Assembly (NCBI GenBank): GCA_021292105.1
Contig: CM037869.1
Location: forward strand, 38,262,655 to 38,326,654
Length of the DNA stretch: 64,000 nucleotides
From: Anadara kagoshimensis
Lineage: Eukaryota > Mollusca > Bivalvia > Arcoida > Arcidae
Direction of reading: 5' to 3'
Shown one piece after another: positions 1 through 11,210 of this stretch (position 1 is the first letter of the stretch; the number at the start of each line of letters is the position of its first letter). The notes beneath the pieces are model-generated. The model saw nothing but the letters and a program-made list of their open reading frames with translations, was not told the origin of the DNA and made no database searches. Position numbers and translations under genes: made by a program.

Positions 1-120
1 AAGAAAAATATCAGTAAGGCATTGTTATATAAATACGAATTTTACATGGTTATATAATACCAAACAATTTATACATCAATAAATTTCAAATTTGGCGGGA
101 GGTTATGAACATCAAACAAA

Positions 121-472
121 TAACTGCAGAAGTTCAGTTGGTAGGGTGGTCGCTTTGAAAGTGAGAGGTTTTTTAGCTCGATCCCCGACGGGGTCTGACC
201 CAAGACTTGAAAGTGGGTAGTAAGTGTTCTTACGCTAAGCACTCGTCATTACGAAATGAAAGCCACGGTTATTTCAGATGGTAACTTTAAATAAACGAAG
301 TCCCTTGGCACATTTGGCGTAGCACGATAAAGGACCCTGCCGTATAATGCCATCAGCGCAACGCAAAGGCAAAATTTCTGCACCTTCGCCTATAGCTGGC
401 GACGTCTCGATATGAGTGTGAAATATTCTAAACTAAAATTTTAAACACCATTACTTAACTCAACTTATATTA
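121..472 (+). mobile_element. SINE-1 copy (tRNA-headed)
   Basis: The A-box-like GTTCAGTTGGTAGGGTGG and the B-box region GCTCGATCCCCG form a degenerate tRNA head. The body follows with CTGACCCAAGACTTGAAAGT, ATTACGAAATGAAAG and CCTTCGCCTATAGCTGGCGA. It ends with the TTAAACACCATTACTTAACT tail. Confidence 0.85.
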
Positions 473-1157
473 ACCATTATTTGAGGTTTTGCTTAAATGC
501 CATATTCTAGGGAAAAGAAGCAAAGAAGCATTGGATCATCGGAATGTTATCTTATTAGATCTCTGTATACCGTTATCGGGTGGTCAAATCGCCGTTTAAG
601 TTAAGATATGACTCTAATAAATACACGACATGAAATATATAGAGGACCTTTTATAAATGTTCATGTTATTTTGAATTTATTCAAACGCGTCATGTGCTAA
701 TTTTGATTTTTTTTATTAAAATAGTGCATTCAAAATATAATCAACTATTTTTGTAGGACAGAATCCCGAGGACTTGCAATCAGATTTGAAAATATTTTTT
801 TGTTAATTTACTTGACTTTAAATAGAATGTTAAATATTAATATTAAATAAACAAATAAATGAAAAAAAAAACATAATGCATTCAAAATGACCATTTAAAA
901 AACGAGGCGAAAGAATTTATATCCAGTTGCCATTGTTCAAGTTGTACACGTATTCATGAAACTAGTATCATAAACTCAATATCAAATGAGCATAAACAAA
1001 TTTATTTATATGTAATCCGATTTCACTTTTGTTGCAAAAAATTGTACCTGACTATAAGCGAAAAAACATAAAATTTGGCAATAAACATAAGCCACGCCAT
1101 TAAAGAGATACATTTCACAATACACGCATTGAGTTACACCAGCAATCAAAACACGAA
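473..1157. other. No gene recognised
   Basis: AT-rich sequence between a SINE and a family A fragment. Short open frames on the - strand (1006-1400) have no recognisable protein features. Confidence 0.5.
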
Positions 1158-1312
1158 CATGACTGTCAATTTCCAAATCACATACCCAAAAAGCAAAGGA
1201 AAGGAAATACTTGCAAACCAAGCTAACACGTGAACTTCAACAATAAAAAGAGGGCATGTGTTATAGAAGGGTAAGTACCTCCTGGCTAGCATGTGAAACC
1301 ACGGAAATCCAA
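1158..1312 (-). mobile_element. Family A fragment
   Basis: Reverse-complement family A 3'UTR: AAGCAAAGGAAAGG, ACACGTGAACTTC, GAAGGGTAAGTACCTCCTGG. Diverged. The small open frames here are shadows. Confidence 0.55.
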
Positions 1313-1480
1313 TTAACTTCACAATGTGAAAATGGATACCTTTCGGGTTAAATAAATCTTTGTAACTTTTTTGCAAAAAAAACATTATAAAATAAATCAA
1401 TTAATAAATATATATATATTTTTTTAAAAATCACCATAACCAAAACTTTTTTTTTAAAATTTCAATTCAGATCATTAGTT

Positions 1481-4092
1481 CTGTTCTTTAAGGTTTTGTT
1501 TATGGATCATTCGTTTCTGAACAAGGATTCTGTGTATACTAATTCTAACAGACAAACCATCCACTATGAATAATTACGTAACTCTGCCACCCAGCAGTCT
1601 GTAATAATGTAAAATGTGATCAATGTAAGTTATATCAGAAGGTCTCTATATAGGCGTCCTATCAGTTATTTATTTTGACCAATAACCGGAAAGATTAACG
1701 CCTCAGTTGTAAAGCAAATGTGAGAGAACAATTAAATGTTTCATTATAACTATCTCAAATTACTTGTAGTTAAGGATAGAATAACTTTGAAATTAGCACA
1801 ACAGACCAATTTAGTAAATACTTGTAGAATTCGCCATGCATGGATCTTTGAAAAAAACTTGTGCATATCAGAAGTTTAATGTTAAATCTAAAGCGAGGAA
1901 TACTTCACAGAAAAACACAAGACTTGTGATGATATGTAAGATAAATATACACATGGGGTTGTAGCCGTTAGCTAGTTAAGAGCCGATTGTCCTTTCAGAG
2001 CACTCATCTCAATTCAAAGGCGGAGCTCATGTCTTTTACTTCTTACTTCATTCAAAAGTTTTTACTTTGCTTTTGAGAGTGTGAGTTTGGACACTGACCG
2101 ATATATGTGTGTCAAAATTTAATCAAAAACATACCAGCAAAAGTTCACCTCAGCCTTTATCATCTTCGGTATTGTTAAAGATGTTCATCTATGCAGCCTT
2201 GCAGGATTGTAGCAAAACACTCGTACTTCAAAAACATTAAGTCAGAACTTAAATGATATAAGTTTGGTTATAGTTCTTTATTTTCTGAACGAATTATGAC
2301 TCTATGTAATTAAGGCAGACAGACCATCCACCATGATTAATTACGTAACATTGGCACCCAGCAGTCTGGAATATTGTAAAATGTGATGAATGTAAGTTAT
2401 ATCGGCAGGTCTCTATAAAGGCGTCCTATCAGTCATTTATTCTGACCAATAACCGGAAAGATTAACGCCTCAGTTGTAAAGCAAATGTGAGAGAACAATT
2501 AAATGATTCAATTAAATATAACTGTATCCTCAAATTACTTGTAGTTAAGGATAGAATAACTTTGAAATTAGCACAACAGACCAATTTAGTAAATACTTGT
2601 AGAATTCGCCATGCATGGATCTTTGAAAAAAACTTGTGCATATCAGAAGTTTAATGTTAAATTTAAAGCGAGGAATACTTCACAGCATAACACAAGACTT
2701 ATGATGATATGTAAGATAAATATACACATGGGGTGGTAGCCGCTAGCTAGTTAAGAGCCGATTGTCCTTTCAGAGCACTTATCTCAATTCAAAGGCGGAG
2801 CTCATGTCTTTTAATTCTTACTTCATTACAAGTTTTTACTTTGCTTTTGAGAGTGTGAGTTTGGACACTGACCGATATATTTGTGACAAAATTTAATCAA
2901 AAACATACCAGAAAAAAGTTCGCCCAAGCCTTTATTATCTTCGGTATTGTTAAAGATGTTCATCTCTGCAGCCTTGTAGGATTATAACAAAACACTCGTA
3001 CTTCAAAAACATTAAGTCAGAACTTAAATGATATAAGTTTGGTTATAGTTCTTTATTTTCTGAACGAACAATGATTCTATGTTATTACAACAGACAGACA
3101 ATCCACCATGATTAATTACGTAACATTGGTACCCAGCAGTCTGTAATAATGTAAAATGTGATGAATGTAAGTTATATCGGCAGGTCTCTATATAGGCGTC
3201 CTATCAGTTATTTATTCTGACCAATAAGCGGAAAGATTAACGCCTCAGTTGTAAAGCAAATGTGAGAGAACAATTAAATGATTCAATTAAATATAACTGT
3301 ATCCTCAAATTACTTGTAGTTAAGGATAGAATAACTTTGAAATTAGCACAACACACCAATGTAGTAAATACTTGTAGAATTCGCCATGCATCGATCTTTG
3401 AAAAAACTTGTGCATATCAAAAGTTTAATGTTAAATCTAAAGCGAGGAATACTTCACAGCAGAACACAAGGCTTGTGATGATATGTAAGATAAAAATACA
3501 CATGGGGTGGTAGCCACTAGCTAGTTAAGAGCTGATTGTCCTTTCAGACCACTCATCTCAATTCCAAGGCGTAGCTCATGTCTTTTCTTCTTACTTCATT
3601 TACAAGTTTTTACTTTGCTTTTGAGAGTGTGAGTTTGGACACTGACCGATATATGTGTGTCAAAATTTAATCAAAAACATACCAGAAAAAGTTCGCCTAA
3701 GCCTTCATCATCTTCGGTATTGCTGACGATGTTCATCTAGAAGAAAAAAACACTTGTATTTCAAAAGCATTAAGTCAGAACTGTCATTATTCAATGATAT
3801 AAGTTTGGTCCATGGTTCATTATTTTTTGAACTAGAGTTCTATGTAATTAAAACAGACGGACCATACACCATGATTAATTACGTAACATTGGCACCCAGC
3901 ATTCTGGAATAATGTAAAATGTGATCAATGGAAGTTATATCAGTAGACCTCTATATAGGCGTCCTATCAGTCATTTATTCTGGCCAATAACCGGAAAGAT
4001 TAACGCCTCAGTTGTAAAGCTAATGTGTAACAGCAATTAAATAATTCAATAAAATATAACTCTATCCTCACATTTCTTCTAGCAAAGAATAG
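1481..4092. repeat. Tandem array of a ~770-bp unit, about 3.4 copies
   Basis: The anchor GACAGACCATCCACCATGAT and its variants occur at about 1551, 2318, 3093 and 3856, giving periods of 767, 775 and 763. Each unit contains AATTACGTAAC, GCGTCCTATCAGT, GGAAAGATTAACGCCTCAGT, a TAGAATTCGCCATGCAT stretch, and a family A 3' end (TTTTTACTTTGCTTTTGAGA, GGACACTGACCGATATATGT). Units 2 and 3 are the most alike; the fourth decays after about 4090. Open frames inside (for example 3262-3513) are not conserved between units, so the array is non-coding satellite-like DNA. Confidence 0.9.
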
Positions 4093-4094
4093 AA

Positions 4095-4740
4095 TGTCCT
4101 TGAATTACGACAATAGACCAACTACGAAAATAACTAGCATTCGTTATGAATGGATTATTTAAATATATCTGAACATATAATTTTGTCGTCTTTCTGTCCA
4201 AAGTAGGGACTTTAAGCTAGCTAAACCCACAATGTGTGGAACCAAATTTGAGATTGATTGAAAGGAACACTAAAATATGACACAGCAAAAGTACCATAAC
4301 GAACTGAAATAGCATGAAATCCGAAAATTCTTTCTTCTGGAAAAATATATCAATTCCAATATTAACAATTATTTCTGATCTATTTCCACAAATAAGATAA
4401 TTGATTCTGAATATAGAATCGTGAGAATAATTTTGACATGAACCTTAATTGGAATATATGTGTTAACTTGTTTCAACTTGTCCATCACAGAGCAGTCTAG
4501 ATACCTTATAAGGCTAAGGACAATAAATTCTGATTTTTCTACAAAAAATAGAATATATGTCCAACCAAAAGGTCATAAACCTCAATCACGTTTTGACAAA
4601 CTACAGCTTTTTAGGCCAAGGAATTAAATTCTTACTAACCCTTTCTCCAAAACTTTGATGGCTATTTTAAGACAAGCCCTGTTTAAGAGTTCTGTTCCAA
4701 AACCAGTTTAAAAATAGAACTTGTATCGTTCAACTAACAC
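4095..4740. other. No gene recognised
   Basis: AT-rich spacer between the 770-bp array and TDR copy 1. Nothing repeated elsewhere in the window was noticed. Confidence 0.5.
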
Positions 4741-4741
4741 T

Positions 4742-5127
4742 TTATTATATACCAGTTTTAATTTTACTGAAATAGAAATTTCGGAATATAATTCCTTATC
4801 AGTAGTGCATGGACCAAAATTGAGAAATCAATTATTTCAAGATGTTGAAAAGATACCAAAAGGACCAAATTATATATTACAAAATTTAGCTAAGGCAATA
4901 TTTTACATTAAGACATCTTGGTTTTTTGAGAAATTTCAGATTTTAATTACTTTAAATTTAGACAATAGTATATTTCTGACTATAATACACAATTATTGCC
5001 TACTGAGTTTCTGATATTATCGGGGAAACATCCACCAGCAGAGATACCGGTTAAGTGGTTTAAATTACATATTAGACCAGTTTTAATTCTACAGCAGTAG
5101 ACGACCGTTTCGGAATACAAATAAATG
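4742..5127 (+). mobile_element. TDR element copy 1
   Basis: Starts ATTATATACCAGTTTTAATT, then the block TTTCGGAATATAATTCCTTA, a ~260-bp interior (AAAAGGACCAAATTATATAT, CCTACTGAGTTTCTGATATT, CACCAGCAGAGATACCGG). It then restarts with ACATATTAGACCAGTTTTAA and CGACCGTTTCGGAATACAAA. So it has one unit plus the start of a second: terminal direct repeats. The 97-codon frame inside is not shared by other copies. Confidence 0.8.
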
Positions 5128-5161
5128 ACAAAAAACCCGTTGCATATGTTTAAATGGATAT

Positions 5162-5431
5162 ATGTTTACTTTTCTATGCAGCAATATACCTGCTTCTCTT
5201 GCTTATGGTGTATTTGTTTCCCAATTATTACGCTTTGGTAGAGATGGTTCCCACTACAGGGACTTTGTACAACGAAACAGGCTGCTTGTAAAAAAATTAT
5301 TGACTCAGGGATATTGGAGGCCAAGGCTTATCAAGGCCCTCAAAAAGTTTTATGGCCGTCATTACAATATTGTTGGTAAGTTTGATGGCTCTGTGTCCAG
5401 GATTGCCCTGGATATATTTGACGTCCCATAG
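5162..5431 (+). pseudogene. Family A: reverse-transcriptase C-terminal tail
   Basis: An open frame of 89 codons ending in FDVP and a stop. It contains NIPASLAYGVFVSQLLRFGR, RDFVQRNRLLVKKLLTQGYW and KALKKFYGRHYNIVGKFD. This matches the tail of a reverse-transcriptase ORF that is abundant in mollusc and cnidarian genomes. The catalytic RT domain is missing, so this is a 5'-truncated element and not a host gene. The same frame, with a deletion, recurs at 13760-13910, and the last codons recur at 22279, 52517 and 59348. The stop is followed by the conserved ~200-bp 3'UTR repeated throughout the window. Whether the parent is a non-LTR or a Penelope-like element is unresolved. Confidence 0.75.
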
Positions 5432-5633
5432 TTCCATGTTCCTTTCACACAATTTTGATTACACACGTGGCGGGTGTAGCTAGCTAAACAGGAGGTGCTT
5501 ACTCTCCCGGAGCACCCGGCCTCACTTCCCTGGTGGAAGTTCCCGTGTCTAACCTAACTTGTTTGTTCCAAAGTTTTTACTTTGCTTCTAGATTGTGATT
5601 CGGACATGGATTACTATGTTTGTTTTTGATTAT
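5432..5633 (+). mobile_element. Family A retroelement 3'UTR (longest copy)
   Basis: Follows directly the RT-tail stop. Landmarks in order: TTCCATGTTCCTTTC, a GTAGCTAGCTAAACAGGAGG block, TCCGGAGCACCCGGCCT, TTTTTACTTTGCTTCT, and the 3' end TATGTTTGTTTTTGAT. This sequence is the reference for all other family A copies. Confidence 0.85.
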
Positions 5634-5659
5634 ATATATATCAACTTTGACCTTATTTG

Positions 5660-5730
5660 CCAGCTTTAAAGTTTTTACTTTGTTTTAGTATTGTGGTTTG
5701 GATATGGATTGGTATGTTTGTATTTTGTAA
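5660..5730 (+). mobile_element. Family A, short 3' end
   Basis: Only the last ~70 bp of the family (AAGTTTTTACTTTG to GGTATGTTTGTATTTTG), lying just downstream of the longest copy. A separate truncated insertion or a local duplication. Confidence 0.6.
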
Positions 5731-5937
5731 AAAAAACCCGCATACAAAAATCTGTAATTGTTATGTCGGTTATATTTGACTTTTCCATCATTGAATGATC
5801 GTAATCACCAAAAATCTGCAGTCCAGAGATTTCAGAGATTTTTAAAGAAAAGTGCCGTTTCATAATAAGCAAAAAGCAACATGGCGTTCTTAGTCACGCA
5901 GAATTGTATTTAAATTTGTTTGGCAATAGCTAATGTA

Positions 5938-6172
5938 ATCAAATACAAACATACCATCCAAATTCAAACCATATGCAATCCCAAGAGTTAAGTAAAACAT
6001 CTAGAAAATGGCACATCAAGTTAAACGCATGAACCAAAAGGAGTAAGGTGAGGCCAAGTGCTCCGGAAGGTTTAGCATCTAATGCCTAATTAGCAACGTC
6101 CATCATGTGTGAAATGAAATTTGAAATGGAAAGAATTAGTTGGACACCAAATATATCCAGTGTAACATTATT
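5938..6172 (-). mobile_element. Family A copy
   Basis: Starts at the 3' end (CAAATACAAACATACC), passes GTGCTCCGGAAGG and ends near AAATATATCCAGTGTAAC. Diverged but collinear over its length. Confidence 0.75.
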
Positions 6173-6174
6173 TA

Positions 6175-8110
6175 ACCAAAGCAAATGTAACCAAAGCATG
6201 AAACAACAGACATAGAAAACAAAATAAACATAGAAAACTTTGGACTAGCAATGGAATTAATGACAATTTTTTTTAAGTTTTGTAAAATTGGAAGGTGTTA
6301 GCTATCCCATTTATTTTTTCCCCAAGATGGAGAATCACAAAGGTACGACTAGTTCGAGCATGTAATTCCATCAAACAAGACCGACAATCTTAACACGGGA
6401 AAGCACGTGGTGCCTTGAGAAGAGTCTAAGAAGGAGAATAGTTCACGAGGAAGACTGTTAGCGTTACCATGGAAGGCATGTCGAGTCAGCCTTATACAAA
6501 CTCAAACAATTGATATGGCAGACAGGTGTTTTGCAGCAATGGGGCCATCAAGTTCATGCCTTTCAAGTGGAAGTTTCACTATCTTAACACCTATCAATGA
6601 TATTGGAGTAATGTAAACACAAAATCTATTTGTTTGGACTACATGCCACTTGTTAGCGTGAAATTACAGCAACTAACAAACTTGTCTGATTGATCGAACT
6701 TAAAGCCAGGATACAGAAATGGCTGTCTATTGAAGAATCCCGTCTCGTTACATGAGTCAATAAATCCTTATTTGTGTCTGAACATGGACTACAAATAGTT
6801 TAGGCACGAGGTTATGAATTATCACATTACTGAAACGGCTTAGACAGGTGGTTTGTCTGCTTCGTATAAATAATCCTCCGGAAGAGTTGTATTTCTGCAT
6901 CATTTAAAAAAACGATCCAGTTTCAGTTCGCACGCAAATTTTTTACGGAGGCAATTTAATTTCATATATGGTAATATATATGCACAATGTACCGGATTCG
7001 ATTTCATTCCAAGTTCAATTTTTGTTGGTTGAGATTATTAAATACCAAAATTTATTAGAGTTTTTTTATAATATTTGATTCCACAGACTTTTTGGTGAAA
7101 ATATTGCATGTATATCACATGCGAGTTTATGGAGACAATTTCCAGTTATTAATTTTAAGGGAACTGATCCTCAACATATAATTAATTACTTTACATAATA
7201 GAGGACAGGTACATAAATGTGCCTTTTGATAGACCAACTGTTTTTAAAAATGAAAGGGTTGCTCTACCTATTAATTAATTAATTATCTCACGGGGAAAAC
7301 GCCAAAATCCGGCCTGTACATTGAATCATCAAACAAGTTTGCAATGGAGATAGGGCGAAGAAGGCCAAAAACGGCGTATACTCGAGGCGATCGAATGATT
7401 TTTTTCTTACCAATTGTTTTCACTATATCACATGGTATTTTAGTCACATTTCTAGATAATTGTAATGCAACGTTTTCAATGATGGCTATGCAAGCAGACG
7501 TCCCTTCGACTTAAGCAGACTACAGACAGCCTGATTGAGTTTATTGTCTCTTACAGACATTAAATAAAAAACACCTGCATCTGACGTATTACAGCGTATA
7601 TCCTCGTATCCATGTAAAACCCATTGTCGTCGACAAATCGATTTCACATAAATGTTTTATCATCCTTTAATCCCACAATTCATTGTCATCCGGAAGCATG
7701 TTTTTGTACTTCGTCTGGAAATCCCTTTCAGCACGAATGGTCTTTTAAGAATGCATCATTTTTTCAATACATCAACGGGCTGCTCACTAGGAAAAATTAA
7801 GAGATTTAACACAAGTTTATGCAAATAAAGCATCTTGTTTGCGTGCTTCAGAAAATTTCATGTCTTGAAAAATATGATAAAAAGTCAGTGCTGTAGTGCA
7901 TTGAATAAATTTACATATAACCAAGCTTAATAAGGGAATCATTTTATTTCTGTTTCTGTTGCAAAGCATCTGATACAATTCTTGACAGTTTTATAATGGG
8001 CGACTGATCCAATTTGCATACAAGGAATGGCTAAATTGTTATGTTATTTTAAAAGAATATGAAAAAGTCATTCAAGTACTGATGATGTGTTCATAAATGT
8101 TACATACAAC
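6175..8110. other. No gene recognised
   Basis: Nearly 2 kb without long open frames or repeats shared with the rest of the window. Possibly unique intergenic DNA. Confidence 0.5.
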
Positions 8111-8111
8111 G

Positions 8112-8490
8112 TCTAAACAGCCATTGTTTATACCCCCTCGGAATTCTTCCACTACAAGGCAAATGACGGTTACATGAACACAAAAAGTCTAAACAGCCAT
8201 TGATTTTCACCCCCTCGGAATTCTTAAGCTACCCTGCAAATGACGGTTACACGAATACAAAAAGTCTGATTAGCCATTGCGTTTACCCCTCGGAGTTTTT
8301 CCACTACCCGGCAAACGTCGGTTACATGAACACAAAAAGTCTGAACAGCCATTGATTTTCACCCCCTCGGAATTTTTCCACTACCGGGCAAATGACGGTC
8401 ACACGAATACAAAAAGTCTAAACAGCCATTCAATTTCAACCCCACGGAGTTTTGCAGCTACCTTGCAAATGACGGTTACATGCACACATG
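8112..8490 (+). repeat. Minisatellite, five ~76-bp units
   Basis: Units start TCTAAACAGCCATT at 8112, 8189, 8265, 8340 and 8417. Each contains ACCCCCTCGGAATT and GCAAATGACGGTTACA. The period of 75-77 breaks any reading frame, so the 72-codon frame here is accidental. Confidence 0.9.
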
Positions 8491-8642
8491 CATAGAATAA
8501 AAAAAATGTAAAAAAAAACGTATACTTAACAACAGTTGATACAACCAAGAACACAACACAATACAATTCAAACACAACCATATTAGTCAATATTGCAATT
8601 ACAAAATGTAATTGTTTGGGTAGCTGTTCAACATCTTCAAAA

Positions 8643-8740
8643 TAATTTTGGTTTCATAATTTTGGTCCAAGCACTACTGATGAGGAATTGTATTCCGAAA
8701 CGGCCGGCTGTAAAATTAAAACTGGTATAATATGTAATTT
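8643..8740 (-). mobile_element. TDR element, solo terminal repeat
   Basis: TTTTGGTCCAAGCACTACTG, TGAGGAATTGTATTCCGAAA, CGGCCGGCTG, AAAACTGGTATAATATGTAA: one terminal repeat without interior, like a solo LTR-type remnant. Confidence 0.75.
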
Positions 8741-9652
8741 TGTCTAGTTTTTCAAAGTTTTAAATCCCCATAGCGCCAACGTTTTACTCTGTGCAGAAAT
8801 ATTCTACGTTAATGACGAATGCGCAAGCAGATCTCCTGTTACGACTAGACACAAGTAAGTGAATAATGTCAATTTTTATTCAGATTTATTTTGTTTTCTG
8901 TAAAATAAAGCTTAATTTACTGTCACAAACATACTGACTCTGATAGTAGTTAGGAGGTACTTCCAATGCCGGAGCATCCAAATTCACTTTCAAGGTACAT
9001 GTTCACCCGTTTATTATTTTCCTTATTAATTGTTATTTAAACATGACTAAAATGTTTGTTATTTATTTTAATTGTAATTCTACATTACAAAATGTACAAC
9101 GTTATGCCATACCTTTGCCGGTTTGACAATGGTTTTGTAGACAATATCCAATAAATGAATGAAAGAAATAATTCTGTAACACGTTCTTTTTTTTGCGAAA
9201 AACTTTTGATCATATTTACTACAATGGGAATCTGGTCTATAGCTAATAGTCTTGTAACAAGTTCCTAACGTGCATTTTTGATCATATTTACTACATTTGA
9301 ATCTGGTATAATCATTTCTATCATGCAACAAAAGTTTTGAACATAATTGATTATTCAAATTAATTCATTTTTCTGTAATATGCGCTAGTGTTGCATGCAA
9401 AGATTTATTTCATATCAAATCATTTTTCAACCATTTTCCGGGATAACATGCAATGGAATCCTTTAGGGAATAAATAAAATGCCACATGCAACTGTTCGAC
9501 TATTTCCATATTAATTGAAATTGTCGTGTCTGGGCCTGCTTTTAGTCTCCATTCATTCGTCGTTATGTACTTTTACCAATCTCCACTGTACAATGCATTT
9601 TGTATTTATTTCCATGCCTGCGTCTGCAAACAGCCTCCACTGTTTCTTTAAA

Positions 9653-9704
9653 TTATCCTGGACAAATCTGACATCGCATGTTTCCATGTTCCTTTCATCC
9701 CCTA
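9653..9704 (+). mobile_element. Family A fragment
   Basis: ATCCTGGACAAATCTGAC then TTCCATGTTCCTTTCATC, about 50 bp of the stop-codon region. It faces the next copy tail to tail. Confidence 0.5.
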
Positions 9705-9713
9705 TTTTGCTTA

Positions 9714-9973
9714 AATAAAAAACAAACATACTAATCCATATCCGAATCACAATCTAGAAACAAAGTAAAAATTTTGGAACTGACAAGTTAAATTTTACAT
9801 GTGAAAATTCATCAGGAAATTGAAGCCGGGTGCTCCGGAAGGGTAAGCACCTTTTGTTTAGATAGCTGCAACCAACACGTTTGTAATAGAAATTATATGA
9901 AAGGAACATGGAACTATGGGACGTCAAACATATCCAGGGCAATCCTGGACACAGAGACATAGAATTTATTAAC
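9714..9973 (-). mobile_element. Family A copy
   Basis: Near-consensus from AAAAACAAACATACTAATCC through GTGCTCCGGAAGGGTAAGCA and GGAACATGGAACTATGGGAC to CAGGGCAATCCTGGACACAG. Its 5' end abuts a fragment of the TDR element. Confidence 0.85.
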
Positions 9974-9979
9974 AATGCT

Positions 9980-10032
9980 GTGTTGAGGAATTGTATTCCA
10001 AAACAGCCGTCAGTGCTGCAAAAATAAAACAT
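9980..10032 (-). mobile_element. TDR element terminal-repeat fragment
   Basis: TGAGGAATTGTATTCCAAAA then CAGCCGTCAGTGCTGCAAAA, abutting the 5' end of a - strand family A copy. Confidence 0.6.
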
Positions 10033-10115
10033 GTTTAGTAATAATTACTTGTTCTGGTTTGCGTTGACCTTTGTCAAATGCATGTTTTAGTACATTTTTT
10101 TCTCGTTTTGATAAG

Positions 10116-10380
10116 GAAAAACAAACATACTAATCCATTTTGGAAGGAAAAACAAACATACTAATCCATGTCGGAATCACAATCCATAAGCAAAGTTAAA
10201 CTTTGGAACTGACAAGTTAGGTTAGACAGGTGAACTTCCACCATGGAAGTGAGGCCGGGTGCTCCGGAAGGATAAGCATTTCCTGTTTAGCTGGCTAAAA
10301 CCGCCACGTGTGTAACCAAAATTGTGTGAAAGGAACATGAAACTATGAGACGTCAAATATAAGATCATAATATGCTGTCT
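10116..10380 (-). mobile_element. Family A copy with duplicated 3' terminus
   Basis: The 3' terminal motif AAACAAACATACTAATCCAT occurs twice (10120s and 10150s), then one near-consensus 3'UTR to the GAAACTATGAGACGTC block. The short first motif is a partial repeat of the end. Confidence 0.8.
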
Positions 10381-10447
10381 AACATCATCCAACAATGCCC
10401 AGAAATATTTCACACCTAAAGACACATCTGTCGACAATTAAAAATAA

Positions 10448-10538
10448 ATCAACTTAAAAGGAGCCGAAGCTCAGCTTCCAAGTGGCCAAAATGTGGATAG
10501 TTAGTGACTAAAAACACGGCTGAAAGAAAGAAAGCATC
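10448..10538. mobile_element. MITE-4 partial copy, left part
   Basis: AGGAGCCGAAGCTCAGCTTC then GTGGCCAAAATGTGGATAGT. Its last ~52 bp overlap in sequence with the start of the right part at 10785, on the far side of the SINE. Confidence 0.55.
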
Positions 10539-10784
10539 TAATGATTGGTTGGTTGAATGTTGCTTAACGTCGCATTTTTGTAAGCTATTTGCAACTATAA
10601 CTATTTTTTATTAATCTCTATGGATTAACCTATAAACAATTTCGTGGATGCATGTGAAGTGCGAGTGTGTTGTATGGTCTGTCTTGTACTAGCGTGCACT
10701 CAGTACGCCGCAGACAAGCATACCACTCCCCCAGTTCATTATACTGATACCAGGTGAACCAGTAAAGGCCACCGCGGCCTCGCC
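10539..10784 (-). mobile_element. SINE-2 copy, head-truncated
   Basis: Reverse complement: tail ATTGGTTGGTTGAATGTTGC and TTAACGTCGCATTTTTG; body TGGTCTGTCTTGTACTAGC, TACGCCGCAGACAAGCATAC, GGTGAACCAGTAAAGGCCAC. It ends within the head, with no A/B boxes. Flanked by imperfect ~52-bp direct repeats. Confidence 0.82.
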
Positions 10785-10919
10785 AAAATATGGATTGTCA
10801 ATGACCAAAAACTGCTGAAAGATAGAAAGCGTCTGTTGAGATACAGCTAACGAGGAGCCAAGATAAGCTGACGATTCGGTGCTTATTCGTTAGAATACTG
10901 ATAAACTGTCGACAAGTTT
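10785..10919. mobile_element. MITE-4 partial copy, right part
   Basis: GCCAAAATATGGATTGTCAA to ACTGATAAACTGTCGACAAG, the interior and right end. The matching left-side sequence occurs at 10448-10538, across the SINE-2 insertion. Confidence 0.6.
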
Positions 10920-10924
10920 TTAAC

Positions 10925-11210
10925 AACTGCAATAGCTAAGTTAGTAGAGTGCTCGCTCCGTAAGTGGGAGGTCGTGGGTTCGAACTCCGACCGGGTCTGA
11001 CCATTGACTTAAAAGTGCAAAGTGACTTTACTTTCGCCCTCGTTATTACGAAATGAAAGTCACGGTTCTATCGAATGGGAACTTAAAATAAACGAGGTCC
11101 CGTGTCATGGTGGTGGGCGTGGCACGATAAAAAATCCTGATATAAAATGTCATCAGCGCAACGCACATACTCCTGACAGGGACGTTAAACACCATTACTC
11201 AACTTAACGC
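10925..11210 (+). mobile_element. SINE-1 copy
   Basis: Head ATAGCTAAGTTAGTAGAGTG and GGTCGTGGGTTCGAACTCCG (good B box). Body ATTACGAAATGAAAGTCACG and AACTTAAAATAAACGAGGTC. Internal deletion before CTCCTGACAGGGACGTTAAA. The 61-codon frame here is a shadow. Confidence 0.88.
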
